Both the position numbers and the translations under genes were made by a program. This document shows positions 16,814 to 25,194 of a DNA stretch of 46,196 bases, in pieces. Source of the DNA: Bacillus sp. AZ43 (GTDB taxonomy: Bacteria; Actinomycetota; Actinomycetes; Mycobacteriales; Geodermatophilaceae); assembly GCA_004570425.1 (NCBI GenBank), contig SPQJ01000035.1, positions 1 through 46,196 on the forward strand, written 5' to 3'. Numbering within the stretch: the stretch's first letter is position 1; each line of letters opens with the position of its first letter. A model generated the notes under the pieces. It was not told the origin of the DNA. It ran no database searches and worked only from the letters and a program-made list of their open reading frames with translations.

Positions 16814-16857
16814 GTGGTCGGCCGAACACGCAGCACGGTCCGTCGCGCACGACCGTG
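16814..16857. promoter_or_regulatory. Two inverted repeats upstream of the formate dehydrogenase operon
   Basis: A near-perfect 16-bp palindrome GTGGTCGGCCGAACAC occupies 16814-16829, with 14 of 16 positions symmetric. Four nt later CACGGTC (16834-16840) pairs with GACCGTG (16851-16857) around a 10-nt loop, extendable by one G-U and one A-T pair. The repeats end 24 nt before the GTG of the catalytic subunit. Either an operator or a paired-hairpin leader of the kind read by ANTAR proteins is possible. Confidence 0.45.
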
Positions 16858-16880
16858 TTCCGGATGGCAGAGTTCAGGGA

Positions 16881-19800
16881 GTGAAGACCTGGCTCGACAG
16901 CTGGCCGGTGTACCGGCAGCTCACCGGCTCCGACCCCCTGGGGCGCGGCAAGGCCGCGCGCAGCAAGGGCACCGAGGCGACGGTCTCGCGCACGGCGACC
17001 GCCGACCGCGTCGTCCGGAGCGTCTGCCCCTACTGCGCCGTCGGCTGCGGCCAGAAGGTCTACGTCCAGGACGAGAAGATCACGCAGATCGAGGGCGACC
17101 CCGATTCGCCGATCAGCCGCGGCCGGCTGTGCCCGAAGGGCAGCGCGAGCAAGCAGCTGGTCACCAGCCCCACGCGGGTCACCACGGTCAAGTACCGCCG
17201 TCCGTTCGGGACGGAGTGGGAGGACCTCGACCTCGACACGGCGATGGAGATGATCGCCGACCGCGTCCTCGAGGCCCGGCGCAAGGGCTGGCAGGAGGAG
17301 GTCGACGGCAAGCGCGTCAACCGCACCATGGGGATAGCGAGCCTCGGAGGGGCGACCCTCGACAACGAGGAGAACTACCTCATGAAGAAGCTCTACAGCG
17401 CCCTGGGCGCGATCCAGATCGAGAACCAGGCCCGCATATAGCACTCCGCCACGGTGCCCGGTCTGGGTGCCTCGTTCGGCCGTGGTGGCGCAACCAACTT
17501 CCTGGAAGACCTGGCGAACTCCGACTGCATCGTCATCGAGGGTTCGAACATGGCCGAGTGCCACCCCGTGGGCTTCCAGTGGGTGGGTGAGGCCAAGGCG
17601 CGTGGCGCCAAGATCGTGCACATCGACCCGCGGTTCACGCGGACCAGCGCGATCGCCGACCTGCACGTGCCGCTGCGGATCGGCACCGACATCGCGTTCC
17701 TCGGCGGGCTCATCAACTACGTCCTGACCAACGAGCTGTACTTCAAGGAGTACGTCACCGCGTACACGAACGCGGCCGCGCTCGTGGGCGAGGAGTACGT
17801 CGACTCCGAGGACCTCGACGGCCTCTTCTCCGGCTTCGACCCGGAGAACCGCGTCTACGACGAGACCAGCTGGCAGTACGAGCCGGAGGACCGGCCCGAG
17901 TCGAACGCGGACAACCCGCCGGAGGCGGCCGAGCAGGAGCGCGCCGAGCAGCACCCCGACGTCAAGCACTCCGACCGCGCCCAGGCGGCCGGCAGCGGCG
18001 GCCCGCCGATCCCGAGCAAGCCGAAGCGGGACGAGACGCTGCAGCACCCGCGCACGGTGTTCCAGATCCTCAAGCGGCACTTCGCCCGGTACACGCCCGA
18101 GATGGTGTCGGAGGTCTGCGGCATCGAGCCGGAGGTCTTCGAGCAGGTCGCCAGGTGGGTGACCGAGAACAGCAACCGCGACCGGACGACGGCGTGGGTG
18201 TACTCGGTGGGCTGGACGCAGCACAGCGTCGGCGCGCAGTACATCCGCACCTGCTCGATCCTGCAGACGCTGCTGGGCAACATCGGCCGCCCCGGCGGCG
18301 GGATCATGGCGCTGCGCGGGCACGCGAGCATCCAGGGCTCGACCGACGTCCCGACGCTGTTCAACCTGCTGCCCGGCTACCTGCCGATGCCGCACGCGCT
18401 GCAGCACCAGACGCTCGAGGAGTACGTCGCCGACGCCGAGGGCAAGGCCGGCTTCTGGGGCAACAAGAAGTCCTACATGGTCAGCCTGCTCAAGGCCTGG
18501 TGGGGCGAGCACGCGACGGCGGAGAACGACTTCGCCTTCGACTACCTGCCCAAGATCAACGGCGACCACAGCTCGTACCAGACGATCGCCGCCATGATCC
18601 GCGGCGAGGTGTCCGGCTACTTCCTCGTCGGGGAGAACCCGGCCGTGGGCCACCCCAACAGCCGGATGAACCGGTTCGGGCTGGCCAACCTCGACTGGCT
18701 GGTCGTCCGCGACCTGCAGATGATCGAGTCGGCGACCTTCTGGAAGGAAGGCCCGGAGCACGACACGGGCGAGCTCGCGCCGGAGACGATCGGCACCGAG
18801 GTCTTCTTCATGCCTGCGGCGACGCACGTGGAGAAGGAAGGCACCTTCACCCAGACGCAGCGGGTGCTGCAGTGGCGGCACAAGGCGGTCGAGCCGCCGC
18901 ACGACGCCCGCAGCGACCTGTGGTTCTACTACCACCTGGGCCGCATCCTGCGGGACCGGCTGCAGGATTCCACCGACTCGAAGGACCGCCCGCTGCTCGA
19001 CCTCACCTGGGACTACCCGGTGGAGGGCGAGACGGCCGATCCCAGCGCCCAGGCCGTGCTGCGCGAGATCAACGGCACCGGCCCCGACGGCCGCGCGCTG
19101 TCGTCCTACATGGAGATGAAGGACGACGGCTCGACGACCGGCGGTTGCTGGATCTACTGCGGCGTCTACGCCGACGAGGTCAACCAGGCCGACCGGCGCA
19201 AGCCCGGCACGGAGCAGGGCCCCGTCGCCTCCGAGTGGGGCTGGGCGTGGCCGCTCAACCGGCGGATGCTCTACAACCGCGCCTCGGCCGACCCCGACGG
19301 CAAGCCGTGGAGCGAGCGCAAGAAGTACGTGTGGTGGGACGAGGACGCCGGCGAGTGGACCGGCCTCGACATCCCGGACTTCGAGAAGAAGAAGCGCCCC
19401 GACTACGTGCCCCCGGAGGGCGCCAAGGCGCAGGACGCGCTCGCCGGCAACGACCCGTTCGTCATGCAGGGCGACGGCAAGGCGTGGCTGTTCGCTCCGG
19501 CGGGCGTGGTCGACGGGCCGTTGCCGACGCACTACGAGCCGGCCGAGTCCGTGGTCGAGAACGGCCTGTACAAGCAGCAGGCCAACCCGACGGTGGAGTA
19601 CATCGAGGGCCCGTGGAACCGGCGCAACCCCGCGACCAGCGACGTCTTCCCCTTCACCGTGACGACCTACCGGCTCACCGAGCACCACACGGCCGGCGGG
19701 ATGAGCCGCACGCTGCCCTACCTCGCCGAGCTCCAGCCGGAGTTCTTCGTCGAGGTGAGCCCGGAGCTCGCGACCCTGCGCGGCCTCGAGAACAACGAGT

Positions 19801-20174
19801 ACGCGACGCTGGTCAGCGCGCGGACGGCCGTCGAGGCGAAGGTGCTGGTCACCGAGCGGGTGCGGCCCATCAAGCTGGCCGACGGCCGCGTCGTCCACCA
19901 GATCGGCATGCCGTACCACTGGTCCTACGCGGGCATCTCCACCGGCGACGCCGCCAACGACCTGCTCGGGATCGTGCTGGACCCGAACACGCACATCCAG
20001 GAGTCGAAGGTGTCGACCTGCGACATCGTCCCGGGTCGGCGGCCGCGCGGCCCCGAGCTGCTGGAGTTCGTCGAGTCCTACCGCCGCCGGGCCGACGTCC
20101 CCTCGGGGCGGGTCGGGGTGAACGGGCGGGACCCGGTCGAGGCGAGCGCCGGCGAAGGGTCCACGGGGTCATGA
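16881..20174 (+). CDS. fdhA: Formate dehydrogenase catalytic subunit, UAG-encoded selenoprotein
   Basis: Read through the in-frame TAG at 17439-17441, this is one 1097-residue molybdenum/tungsten bis-MGD enzyme oxidising formate to CO2. The start is GTG 16881, with weak start signals. A [4Fe-4S] site uses C49, C52, C56 and C84, followed by Lys86 (LCPKG). Residues 182-198 read NQARI-stop-HSATVPGLGAS, where FdhG/FdhF enzymes have selenocysteine followed by His. Later landmarks are WTQHSVGAQYIRTCSIL, GNIGRPGGGI, LVGENPAVGHPNS and a C-terminal MopB domain with MPYHWSYAG. The frame stays open and family-like for 911 codons after the TAG. No twin-arginine signal is visible. A hydrophilic acidic insert lies near residues 333-375. 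The stop is followed 25 nt later by the beta subunit. Confidence 0.93.
17439..17441 (+). other. UAG codon at the selenocysteine position (residue 187)
   Basis: TAG replaces the usual Sec TGA or Cys codon of this family, between Ile186 (a rare ATA) and His188. The catalytic residue of formate dehydrogenases belongs exactly here. UAG read as selenocysteine needs a tRNA-Sec with a CUA anticodon, which is not encoded in this window. Confidence 0.9.
17453..17471 (+). promoter_or_regulatory. SECIS-like hairpin
   Basis: GGTGCCCGGTCTGGGTGCC folds into a 7-bp stem with two G-U pairs and the loop GGUCU. The loop core GGUC is that of the E. coli fdhF SECIS bound by SelB. From the stop codon to GGUC there are 18 nt, the same as I count in E. 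coli fdhF from memory. The hairpin lies inside coding sequence, as bacterial SECIS elements do. Confidence 0.85.
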
Positions 20175-20199
20175 GCGACGAGCGCGAGAGGAGGCCGGC

Positions 20200-21261
20200 A
20201 TGACGATCAGTTCGGCCAGCCCGGCCTTCACGGGCAGGGATCCGCAGAACCGGCTGTTCGGGCCGCTGCCCGACGTCGCGGCGGAGGCGGGTTACGAGCC
20301 CGAGCACCCCAAGCGGGTCGGCTTCTTCACCGACACCTCGGTGTGCATCGGCTGCAAGGCCTGCGAGGTGGCGTGCAAGGAGTGGAACACGCTGCCGATG
20401 GACGACTCGCACGGCGTGCGCGACGCCATCGGGCTGTCGGGCATGTCGTACGACAACACCGGGCAGCTCGGGGCCAACTCGTGGCGGCACGTGGCGTTCA
20501 TCGAGCAGTCCCGCGCCGTGGACCTGCCGATGCCGACGTTCGGCCGGCCGGGTGACGACCGCAAGGACTCCGGCCCGTCGCCGGCCACCTACGGCGACGA
20601 CGTCAGCCTGGCGAACGCCCAGCAGAGCGTGCTCAACGCCGAGGCGCTGAGCGAGTTCGACCCGCAGACCGGGCAGAGCGGAGCCGACAAGCAGGTCCGC
20701 TGGCTGATGAGCTCCGACGTCTGCAAGCACTGCACGCACGCCGGCTGCCTCGACGTGTGCCCGACCGGTGCGCTGTTCCGCACGGAGTTCGGCACCGTCG
20801 TCGTCCAGGGCGACATCTGCAACGGCTGCGGCTACTGCGTGGCGGCCTGCCCGTACGGCGTCATCGACCAGCGCAAGGGCGACGGCCGGGTCTTCAAGTG
20901 CACGATGTGCTACGACCGGCTGACCGACGGGCTGCAGCCCGCGTGTGCCACCGCGTGCCCGACGCAGTCCATCCAGTTCGGCGACCTCGACGAGCTGCAG
21001 GCCCGCGCGGACGCCCGGCTGGCGACGCTCCAGGCGCAGGGGGTGGAGACGGCGCGGCTCTACGGCCGCGACGAGAACGACGGCGTCGGCGGCGACGGGG
21101 CCTTCTTCCTCCTGCTCGACGAGCCGGAGGTCTACGGCCTGCCGCCGGACCCGATCGTCACCACCCGCGACCTGCCGGCCATGTGGAAGGCGGCCGGCAA
21201 GGCGGCGGTCATGATGATCGGGGTCGCCGTGACGGCGATCGTCGGCTCGCGGCGGAGGTGA
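20200..21261 (+). CDS. fdhB: Formate dehydrogenase iron-sulfur (beta) subunit
   Basis: 353 residues from ATG 20200, with ribosome site GAGAGGAGG upstream. It carries electrons from the catalytic subunit to the membrane subunit. Four ferredoxin-type cysteine groups are visible: C49-x2-C52-x2-C55-x3-C59, VCKHCTHAGCLDVCP, ICNGCGYCVAACP and the pair CTMCYDRL with PACATACP, giving capacity for four [4Fe-4S] clusters. Residues about 65-170 are a long insert between the first and second group. A hydrophobic segment near the C-terminus (AVMMIGVAVTAIVG) probably anchors it in the membrane. It ends 1 nt before the next gene. Confidence 0.94.
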   Translation: MTISSASPAFTGRDPQNRLFGPLPDVAAEAGYEPEHPKRVGFFTDTSVCIGCKACEVACKEWNTLPMDDSHGVRDAIGLSGMSYDNTGQLGANSWRHVAFIEQSRAVDLPMPTFGRPGDDRKDSGPSPATYGDDVSLANAQQSVLNAEALSEFDPQTGQSGADKQVRWLMSSDVCKHCTHAGCLDVCPTGALFRTEFGTVVVQGDICNGCGYCVAACPYGVIDQRKGDGRVFKCTMCYDRLTDGLQPACATACPTQSIQFGDLDELQARADARLATLQAQGVETARLYGRDENDGVGGDGAFFLLLDEPEVYGLPPDPIVTTRDLPAMWKAAGKAAVMMIGVAVTAIVGSRRR

Positions 21262-21262
21262 C

Positions 21263-22303
21263 ATGACCGGCGGGATCACCAGCCCGGGCGCCGGGTGGCG
21301 CCAGGCCGACCGCGGCCCGGCGACGCAGCGGACGGGCAAGAAGCGCCGTCGCGGCGGAGGCCGTGGCCGCGGCGAAGTGGCCATGGTCGACGACGTCGAG
21401 TTCACGTCGTACTACGGCCGGCAGATCGTGAAGACGCCGGTGTGGAAGTCGCCCGACGTGCCGCTGTACCTCTTCCTGGGCGGCGCGGCCGGCTCGTCGT
21501 CGATCCTCGCGGCGCTGGCCGACCTGACCGACCGCCCGACGCTCACGAAGGTGGGCCGCTACACGGCGGGCGCCGGCGGGCTGCTGTCGGTCGTCGCGCT
21601 GATCCACGACCTGGGGCGGCCGGAGCGGTTCCTGCACATGCTGCGGGTGCTCAAGCCGACGTCGCCGCTGTCGGTGGGCACCTACATCCTCTCGCCGTTC
21701 AGCGCCGCGGCCGCCGCGACGGCCGGGGTGGAGCTGCTGGGCTGGTTCCCGCGGCTCAAGCGGTTCGGGGGAGTGGTGTCGGCGATCTTCGGCGGCCCGC
21801 TGGCCACCTACACCGGCGTGCTGCTCGCGAACACCGCGGTGCCGTCGTGGCACGTGGCGCACACCCAGCTGCCGTTCGTCTTCGGCGGCTCGGCGATGGC
21901 GGCCGGCGGCGGGATCTCGATGGTCTTCGTGCCGGTCGACGAGGCCGGGCCGGCGCGCACCATGGCGATCGCCGGTGCGGCGATCGAGCTGGCCGCCATG
22001 CACAAGGTGGAGAACGACCACGGCATCCTCAGTGAGCCGTTCCACGAGGGGCGGCCCGGCAGGCTCATGCGGGCGGCGAAGACGGCGACCGCCACGGGCG
22101 CCGGGCTGGCCGCGATCGCCGGGCGCACCCGCCTGGGCGCCATCGCGTCAGGGACGCTCCTGGCGGCCGGCTCGCTGCTCACCCGGTTCGGCGTCTTCGA
22201 GGCCGGCATCGCCAGCACCAAGGACCCGAAGTACGTCGTCGTCCCGCAGCGCGAGCGCCTCGCGGCGCGGCAGAACGAGCACGCCGCCACGACGACGAGC
22301 TGA
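21263..22303 (+). CDS. NrfD/PsrC-type membrane subunit of formate dehydrogenase
   Basis: 346 residues from ATG 21263, one base after the beta-subunit stop. The N-terminal 45 residues are strongly basic (KKRRRGGGRGRG) and may be cytosolic; an internal ATG at residue 41 is an alternative start. The rest contains about eight hydrophobic helices. Recognisable stretches are PLYLFLGGAAGSSSILAA, HDLGRPERFLHMLRVLKPTS and GPLATYTGVLLANTAVP, all typical of NrfD-like quinone-reactive subunits. It likely passes electrons to menaquinone. It replaces the cytochrome b subunit used in enterobacterial Fdn. Confidence 0.9.
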   Translation: MTGGITSPGAGWRQADRGPATQRTGKKRRRGGGRGRGEVAMVDDVEFTSYYGRQIVKTPVWKSPDVPLYLFLGGAAGSSSILAALADLTDRPTLTKVGRYTAGAGGLLSVVALIHDLGRPERFLHMLRVLKPTSPLSVGTYILSPFSAAAAATAGVELLGWFPRLKRFGGVVSAIFGGPLATYTGVLLANTAVPSWHVAHTQLPFVFGGSAMAAGGGISMVFVPVDEAGPARTMAIAGAAIELAAMHKVENDHGILSEPFHEGRPGRLMRAAKTATATGAGLAAIAGRTRLGAIASGTLLAAGSLLTRFGVFEAGIASTKDPKYVVVPQRERLAARQNEHAATTTS

Positions 22304-22314
22304 GGCCGGCTCGG

Positions 22315-23115
22315 TCAGAGCAGGCCGCTGTCGACCGACTGCTGCCAGGACATCTCGTCGATGACGGCGCGCTTCTCGACGTCGTCGAAGCGGATCTTCC
22401 GCCAGCGGCCCTGCTCGGAGGCCGTGGTCCCGTAGGCGCCGCTGCGGTGCCAGGCGCCCTTGCGAGTCAGGAACCACGATCGGCCGTGGTAGTCGGGGCC
22501 CTCGAAGGCCCAGCCCGTCAGCCGGGTCAGCCCGGTGCGCCGGGTCTCGGGCCGGCGGGCCTGCCGGAGGAGGTAGAGGCAGGCGTCGGTGAACTCCTCG
22601 GCCGTGAGCCCCCGCAGGACGTGCACCGCGGAGCGGATCTCCTGCTCGGTGCGCGGGGCGTCGTCGGCGTAGAGGATCCAGACGGCGTCCTCCTCGCCGA
22701 GCTGGAGGAGCGTGGTGCGCTGCCGGTGGCGCTCGGCCTCGGCGGCGGCCGCCTCGGCCTCACGTCGGCGCTCCTCGGCGACGGCCGCGGCGCGGGACCG
22801 GACGCGGGCGTTGGCCAGGTCGCGGTCGCAGACCCGCCAGCCCTGCCACAGCGTGGAGTGGTCGCCGCAGACGGCGCGCGTGCACTCGGTGCACTCGCCG
22901 ATCGCCGGGTCGCCGCAGCGGCAGGCGGCGCCCTCCTCCAGGCGGGTCTGGAGGTAGATGGTGCCGCACCGCGACGGCTGCGCGGCACCGGTCGGTGCGT
23001 TCGCAGGAGCGGGGCCGCCGACGAGCTGGCCGGCACGGGCGGCGGCGTCGCAGCGCCAGTAACCGGGAAGGATCTGCGTGCGTGCGTCCGTCGCCCCACA
23101 GGTGGGACAAGGCAT
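22315..23115 (-). CDS. Cys-rich hypothetical protein
   Basis: 266 residues from ATG 23115. Residues 1-100 contain CPTCGA, a further WRCDAA and a cluster CRCGDPAIGECTECTRAVCGDHS, resembling zinc-ribbon or B-box-like binding sites. Residues about 105-135 form an Ala/Glu/Arg coiled coil. The C-terminal 120 residues include LTGWAFEGPDYHGRSWFLTRKGAWH and look globular. It faces the formate dehydrogenase operon tail to tail, with 11 nt between stops. I do not recognise the family; metal binding is inferred from Cys spacing. Confidence 0.65.
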   Translation of the reverse strand: MPCPTCGATDARTQILPGYWRCDAAARAGQLVGGPAPANAPTGAAQPSRCGTIYLQTRLEEGAACRCGDPAIGECTECTRAVCGDHSTLWQGWRVCDRDLANARVRSRAAAVAEERRREAEAAAAEAERHRQRTTLLQLGEEDAVWILYADDAPRTEQEIRSAVHVLRGLTAEEFTDACLYLLRQARRPETRRTGLTRLTGWAFEGPDYHGRSWFLTRKGAWHRSGAYGTTASEQGRWRKIRFDDVEKRAVIDEMSWQQSVDSGLL

Positions 23116-23175
23116 GGCGGCAGCGTAGGAGCGCGCGCACCTACCATCCCGCCCACACGGAGCGTGTCGCCGACG

Positions 23176-23579
23176 TTACTGACCGTTCGTCACAGGTGTC
23201 ACGAGCGTCCCCGGGGTCCGCGGCACGGGAAGCGCCTCGGCCGTGGACCGAACCCCCGCGCACAGGGCGTCGACGAGGGGGTCGAGACAGCGTCGGATGT
23301 GCTCGGCCACGAGGCGTGGACGGACCGGTCCCGGCCGATGGGGTCGAGGACGTCGTCGGACGGGTCGACAGGCCCGGCGGAACCGCGTCGGGCGCGGGCT
23401 GCCGCGAGAGCCGCGACCAGATCACGTCCGCGGACGGATAGCGACTGGGGTGGCGCGGCGACGTCGACCAGCGGCAGCAGTGCGGCGGCCTCGGGGAGCG
23501 CGAACGTCCGCCGCAGCGCGCCCGGCATCGGGCGGAGGACCGCGTCGCGCTGGACGCGCGTCATGGTGAGCAGGCGTTG
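23176..23579 (-). pseudogene. Low-molecular-weight protein tyrosine phosphatase, 5'-truncated and frameshifted
   Basis: The minus strand keeps the middle and end of an LMW-PTP: LLTMTRVQRDAVLRP, RRTFALPEAAALLPLV and DVLDPIGRDRSVH, which contains the catalytic D-P region. Near 23303-23306 the frame shifts; the continuation VAEHIRRCLDPLVDAL runs to a natural TAA at 23176-23178. The N-terminal catalytic C-x5-R loop is absent, because the DNA upstream of about 23579 belongs to other sequence. Enzymes of this type (Wzb-like) often regulate polysaccharide export. The relic marks a rearrangement boundary. Confidence 0.75.
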
Positions 23580-23660
23580 CGGCGGCCAATCTGGGGGCCG
23601 TACTTCTGTACATCGCCCTGATTCGCGTGGAGCGACTGAGGCGTCGATCTACGATGGCGA

Positions 23661-23913
23661 TTGTCCGATATACGGATCGCTTGCGTTGTAGTGACGTACG
23701 GTGATGCTGTAGAAGTCGATACGCTGATCCGCTCAGTCGGTGACCACGCGGGCGTCCGATTCGTTGTTGTGGGGAACAAGCATGGCGATGCCGACGAATT
23801 GCGCAGACTGCTGGGACATCGCTCGAACGTCGCAGTCGTAGCCAGCGAAGACGATCCCGGATACATGGGCGCCTTGGCGGAGGTCGCTCCGCGGCTCGAT
23901 CCCGATGATCGGT
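23661..23913 (+). pseudogene. N-terminal fragment of a family 2 glycosyltransferase
   Basis: From TTG 23661 the peptide reads SDIRIACVVVTYGDAVEVD, later VRFVVVGNKHGDADELRR and VAVVASEDDPGYMGALAEVA. These match the first beta strands of GT-A family 2 enzymes. About 84 residues in, the similarity stops and the frame continues as basic nonsense, so the gene is truncated. TACGAT lies 5 nt before the TTG, which could be a surviving leaderless promoter. Base composition is visibly less GC-rich than the flanks. It is probably a relic of the polysaccharide locus or of a transferred one. Confidence 0.6.
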
Positions 23914-24132
23914 TACCTCGCCACGCGTGCATGGGTTTCGCTTCTCGCCCGGGCTGCGGTCGCTGGACCTGTCGCGTTCATCTGCATCTTCGGTGCAATG
24001 GCGCACTGGGTGACAATTTCCAACTTCACGTTCACGAACGTCGCCCTCGCCCCTGTCCTTGTGACTCTGGGGTTGGCGTGCACCCCGCCCGCAGCCGGAT
24101 TTTCGCGCGCGTCCCTTCCCGGCAACTCCTGA
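23905..24132 (+). pseudogene. Membrane-protein fragment, possibly the C-terminus of a polymerase/ligase
   Basis: 75 residues from ATG 23905: one helix WVSLLARAAVAGPVAFICIF and a second, less certain one, FTNVALAPVLVTLGLACTPP. It could be an independent small membrane protein. Its position directly on the broken end of the glycosyltransferase fragment, in lower-GC DNA, makes a C-terminal remnant of a larger O-antigen-ligase-like protein more likely. The evidence is circumstantial. Confidence 0.4.
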
Positions 24133-24165
24133 GGGCTGATGAATCCGGTCTTCCCGGGATAACCC

Positions 24166-24354
24166 TCAGCTGCGCCGGCGCTGTTGCGCCGCGACAGCGG
24201 CAACCAGTTCATCGGGGATGAAGTCCGGCACCAGGGCGTCGCTGCGTGCGGCGGCGTCGCGGCGGTCGGCAATCCGTATCCCGCGGCCGAGCAGCAGGCC
24301 GGCGGGCAGGGCGAGCGCCACCCAGGCGAACGCGATGAGCACCAGCCATGTCAT
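24166..24354 (-). CDS. Small membrane protein of the W-x7-W-x11-GR family (copy A)
   Basis: 62 residues from ATG 24354, with AGGAG about 4 nt upstream. The sequence begins MTWLVLIAFAWVALA and reaches LLLGRGIRIAD, giving one transmembrane helix followed by a basic cytosolic tail ending in QQRRRS. The pattern W-x7-W-x11-G-R-x4-A-D is shared with three other proteins in this window. It is divergent from the second phosphatase relic (140 nt between starts). An intact frame and good ribosome site amid decayed genes suggest selection. Function is unknown. Confidence 0.7.
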   Translation of the reverse strand: MTWLVLIAFAWVALALPAGLLLGRGIRIADRRDAAARSDALVPDFIPDELVAAVAAQQRRRS

Positions 24355-24494
24355 GACTCCTGTCTACGGCGTGCAGTGGGTCGGTCACGTAGCGCCACGC
24401 GGGCAGAACGTGCCGAAGGGACCGTCCCGTCACTGGTCACCCTGAAGAGGGTCGTGCGCCGACCCGCGCGCGGTCGGCTCGCCACACTGAGGGG

Positions 24495-25142
24495 GTGTCG
24501 TCCACACCCGCCGCGGGAACCGACGATCCGGATCCTGCTGGTCTGCACCGGCAACGTCTGCAGGTCGGCCTTCGCCCAGCGCCTCGGGGAGGAGTGGCTG
24601 TGGGAGACGCTCGGCGAGGACGGCAAGGCGATCGAGCTCTCCAGCGCAGGAACGCGCGCCGTCGTCGGGTCGGCGATGCACCCCGACAGCGAGCTCGCCC
24701 TGCGCGGTTATGGACCCGACGGCGGTACTTCCGCGCACGTCAGCTCAGGGTCGAGCAGACCGCCGAGGCGGACCTTATCCTGACCATGACGCGCTCGCAT
24801 CGGAGCGCCGTCCTCGGCCTCGCCCTCGGGCGCTCGCCCGCACGTTCACCCTGCGGGAGGCCGCCGCGCTGCTCGACCTGGTCGACGATGGTGCCGGCGA
24901 ACGTGGCGCGGACTTCGTCGCTCGCGCTCGCGATCTCGTCGGCGGTCTTGCGAGGCGCGGCCCCGCCGAACGGCTGGCCCCGAGGATGGCGTGTCCGGTC
25001 CGATCAACCGACCCCTGGAGCGCACGAGCGCGCCGGTGAGCTGATCGTGGAGGCGCTGCTGCCCCTCCTTCGACGGCTGACCGAGCTGCTCACCGCTGGG
25101 GTCTCTGGGGCAACTCCGTCGGGCGAAGCGTCCGGGAGCTGA
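24495..25142 (+). pseudogene. Low-molecular-weight protein tyrosine phosphatase with multiple frameshifts
   Basis: Conserved pieces appear in order but in changing frames. They are the catalytic loop LLVCTGNVCRSAFAQRLGEE, then after a shift near 24720 FRARQLRVEQTAEADLILTM, then after a shift near 24828 RALARTFTLREAAALLDLV, then VSGPINRPLE near 24985 and finally ERAGELIVEALLPLL. Three or four single-base shifts are needed. The acid-catalyst D-P motif also reads G-P. The catalytic Cys and Arg survive. Either true decay or clustered sequence error is possible; the first is favoured because a second relic of the same family lies 1 kb away. Confidence 0.75.
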
Positions 25143-25194
25143 TGGTCGGGCGCGCCCAGCCGCGCTTCACCCCATGTGAGGGAACTGCGACCGC

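Noticed and set aside
17439-17441. Ordinary nonsense mutation or pseudogene explanation for the UAG in fdhA
   Set aside because: The stop lies exactly at the Sec position, with a GGUC-loop hairpin at the right distance. The remaining 911 codons and both partner genes are intact.
17439-17441. Pyrrolysine at UAG
   Set aside because: Pyrrolysine is known mainly from methylamine methyltransferases of archaea and some anaerobes. This position needs a Se or S ligand to the metal, and the downstream hairpin is of SECIS type.
15231-19994. A 1587-codon open frame on the minus strand
   Set aside because: It is antisense to the GAF-ANTAR and formate dehydrogenase genes, and its composition (Val, Arg, Leu, Gly, Asp runs) is what the complement of GC-rich coding DNA gives. 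The sense frames carry unmistakable family motifs.
23422-24006. Open minus-strand frames of 120-195 codons over the low-GC segment
   Set aside because: They give Arg/Ser/Pro-rich peptides without motifs and lie antisense to recognisable glycosyltransferase sequence.
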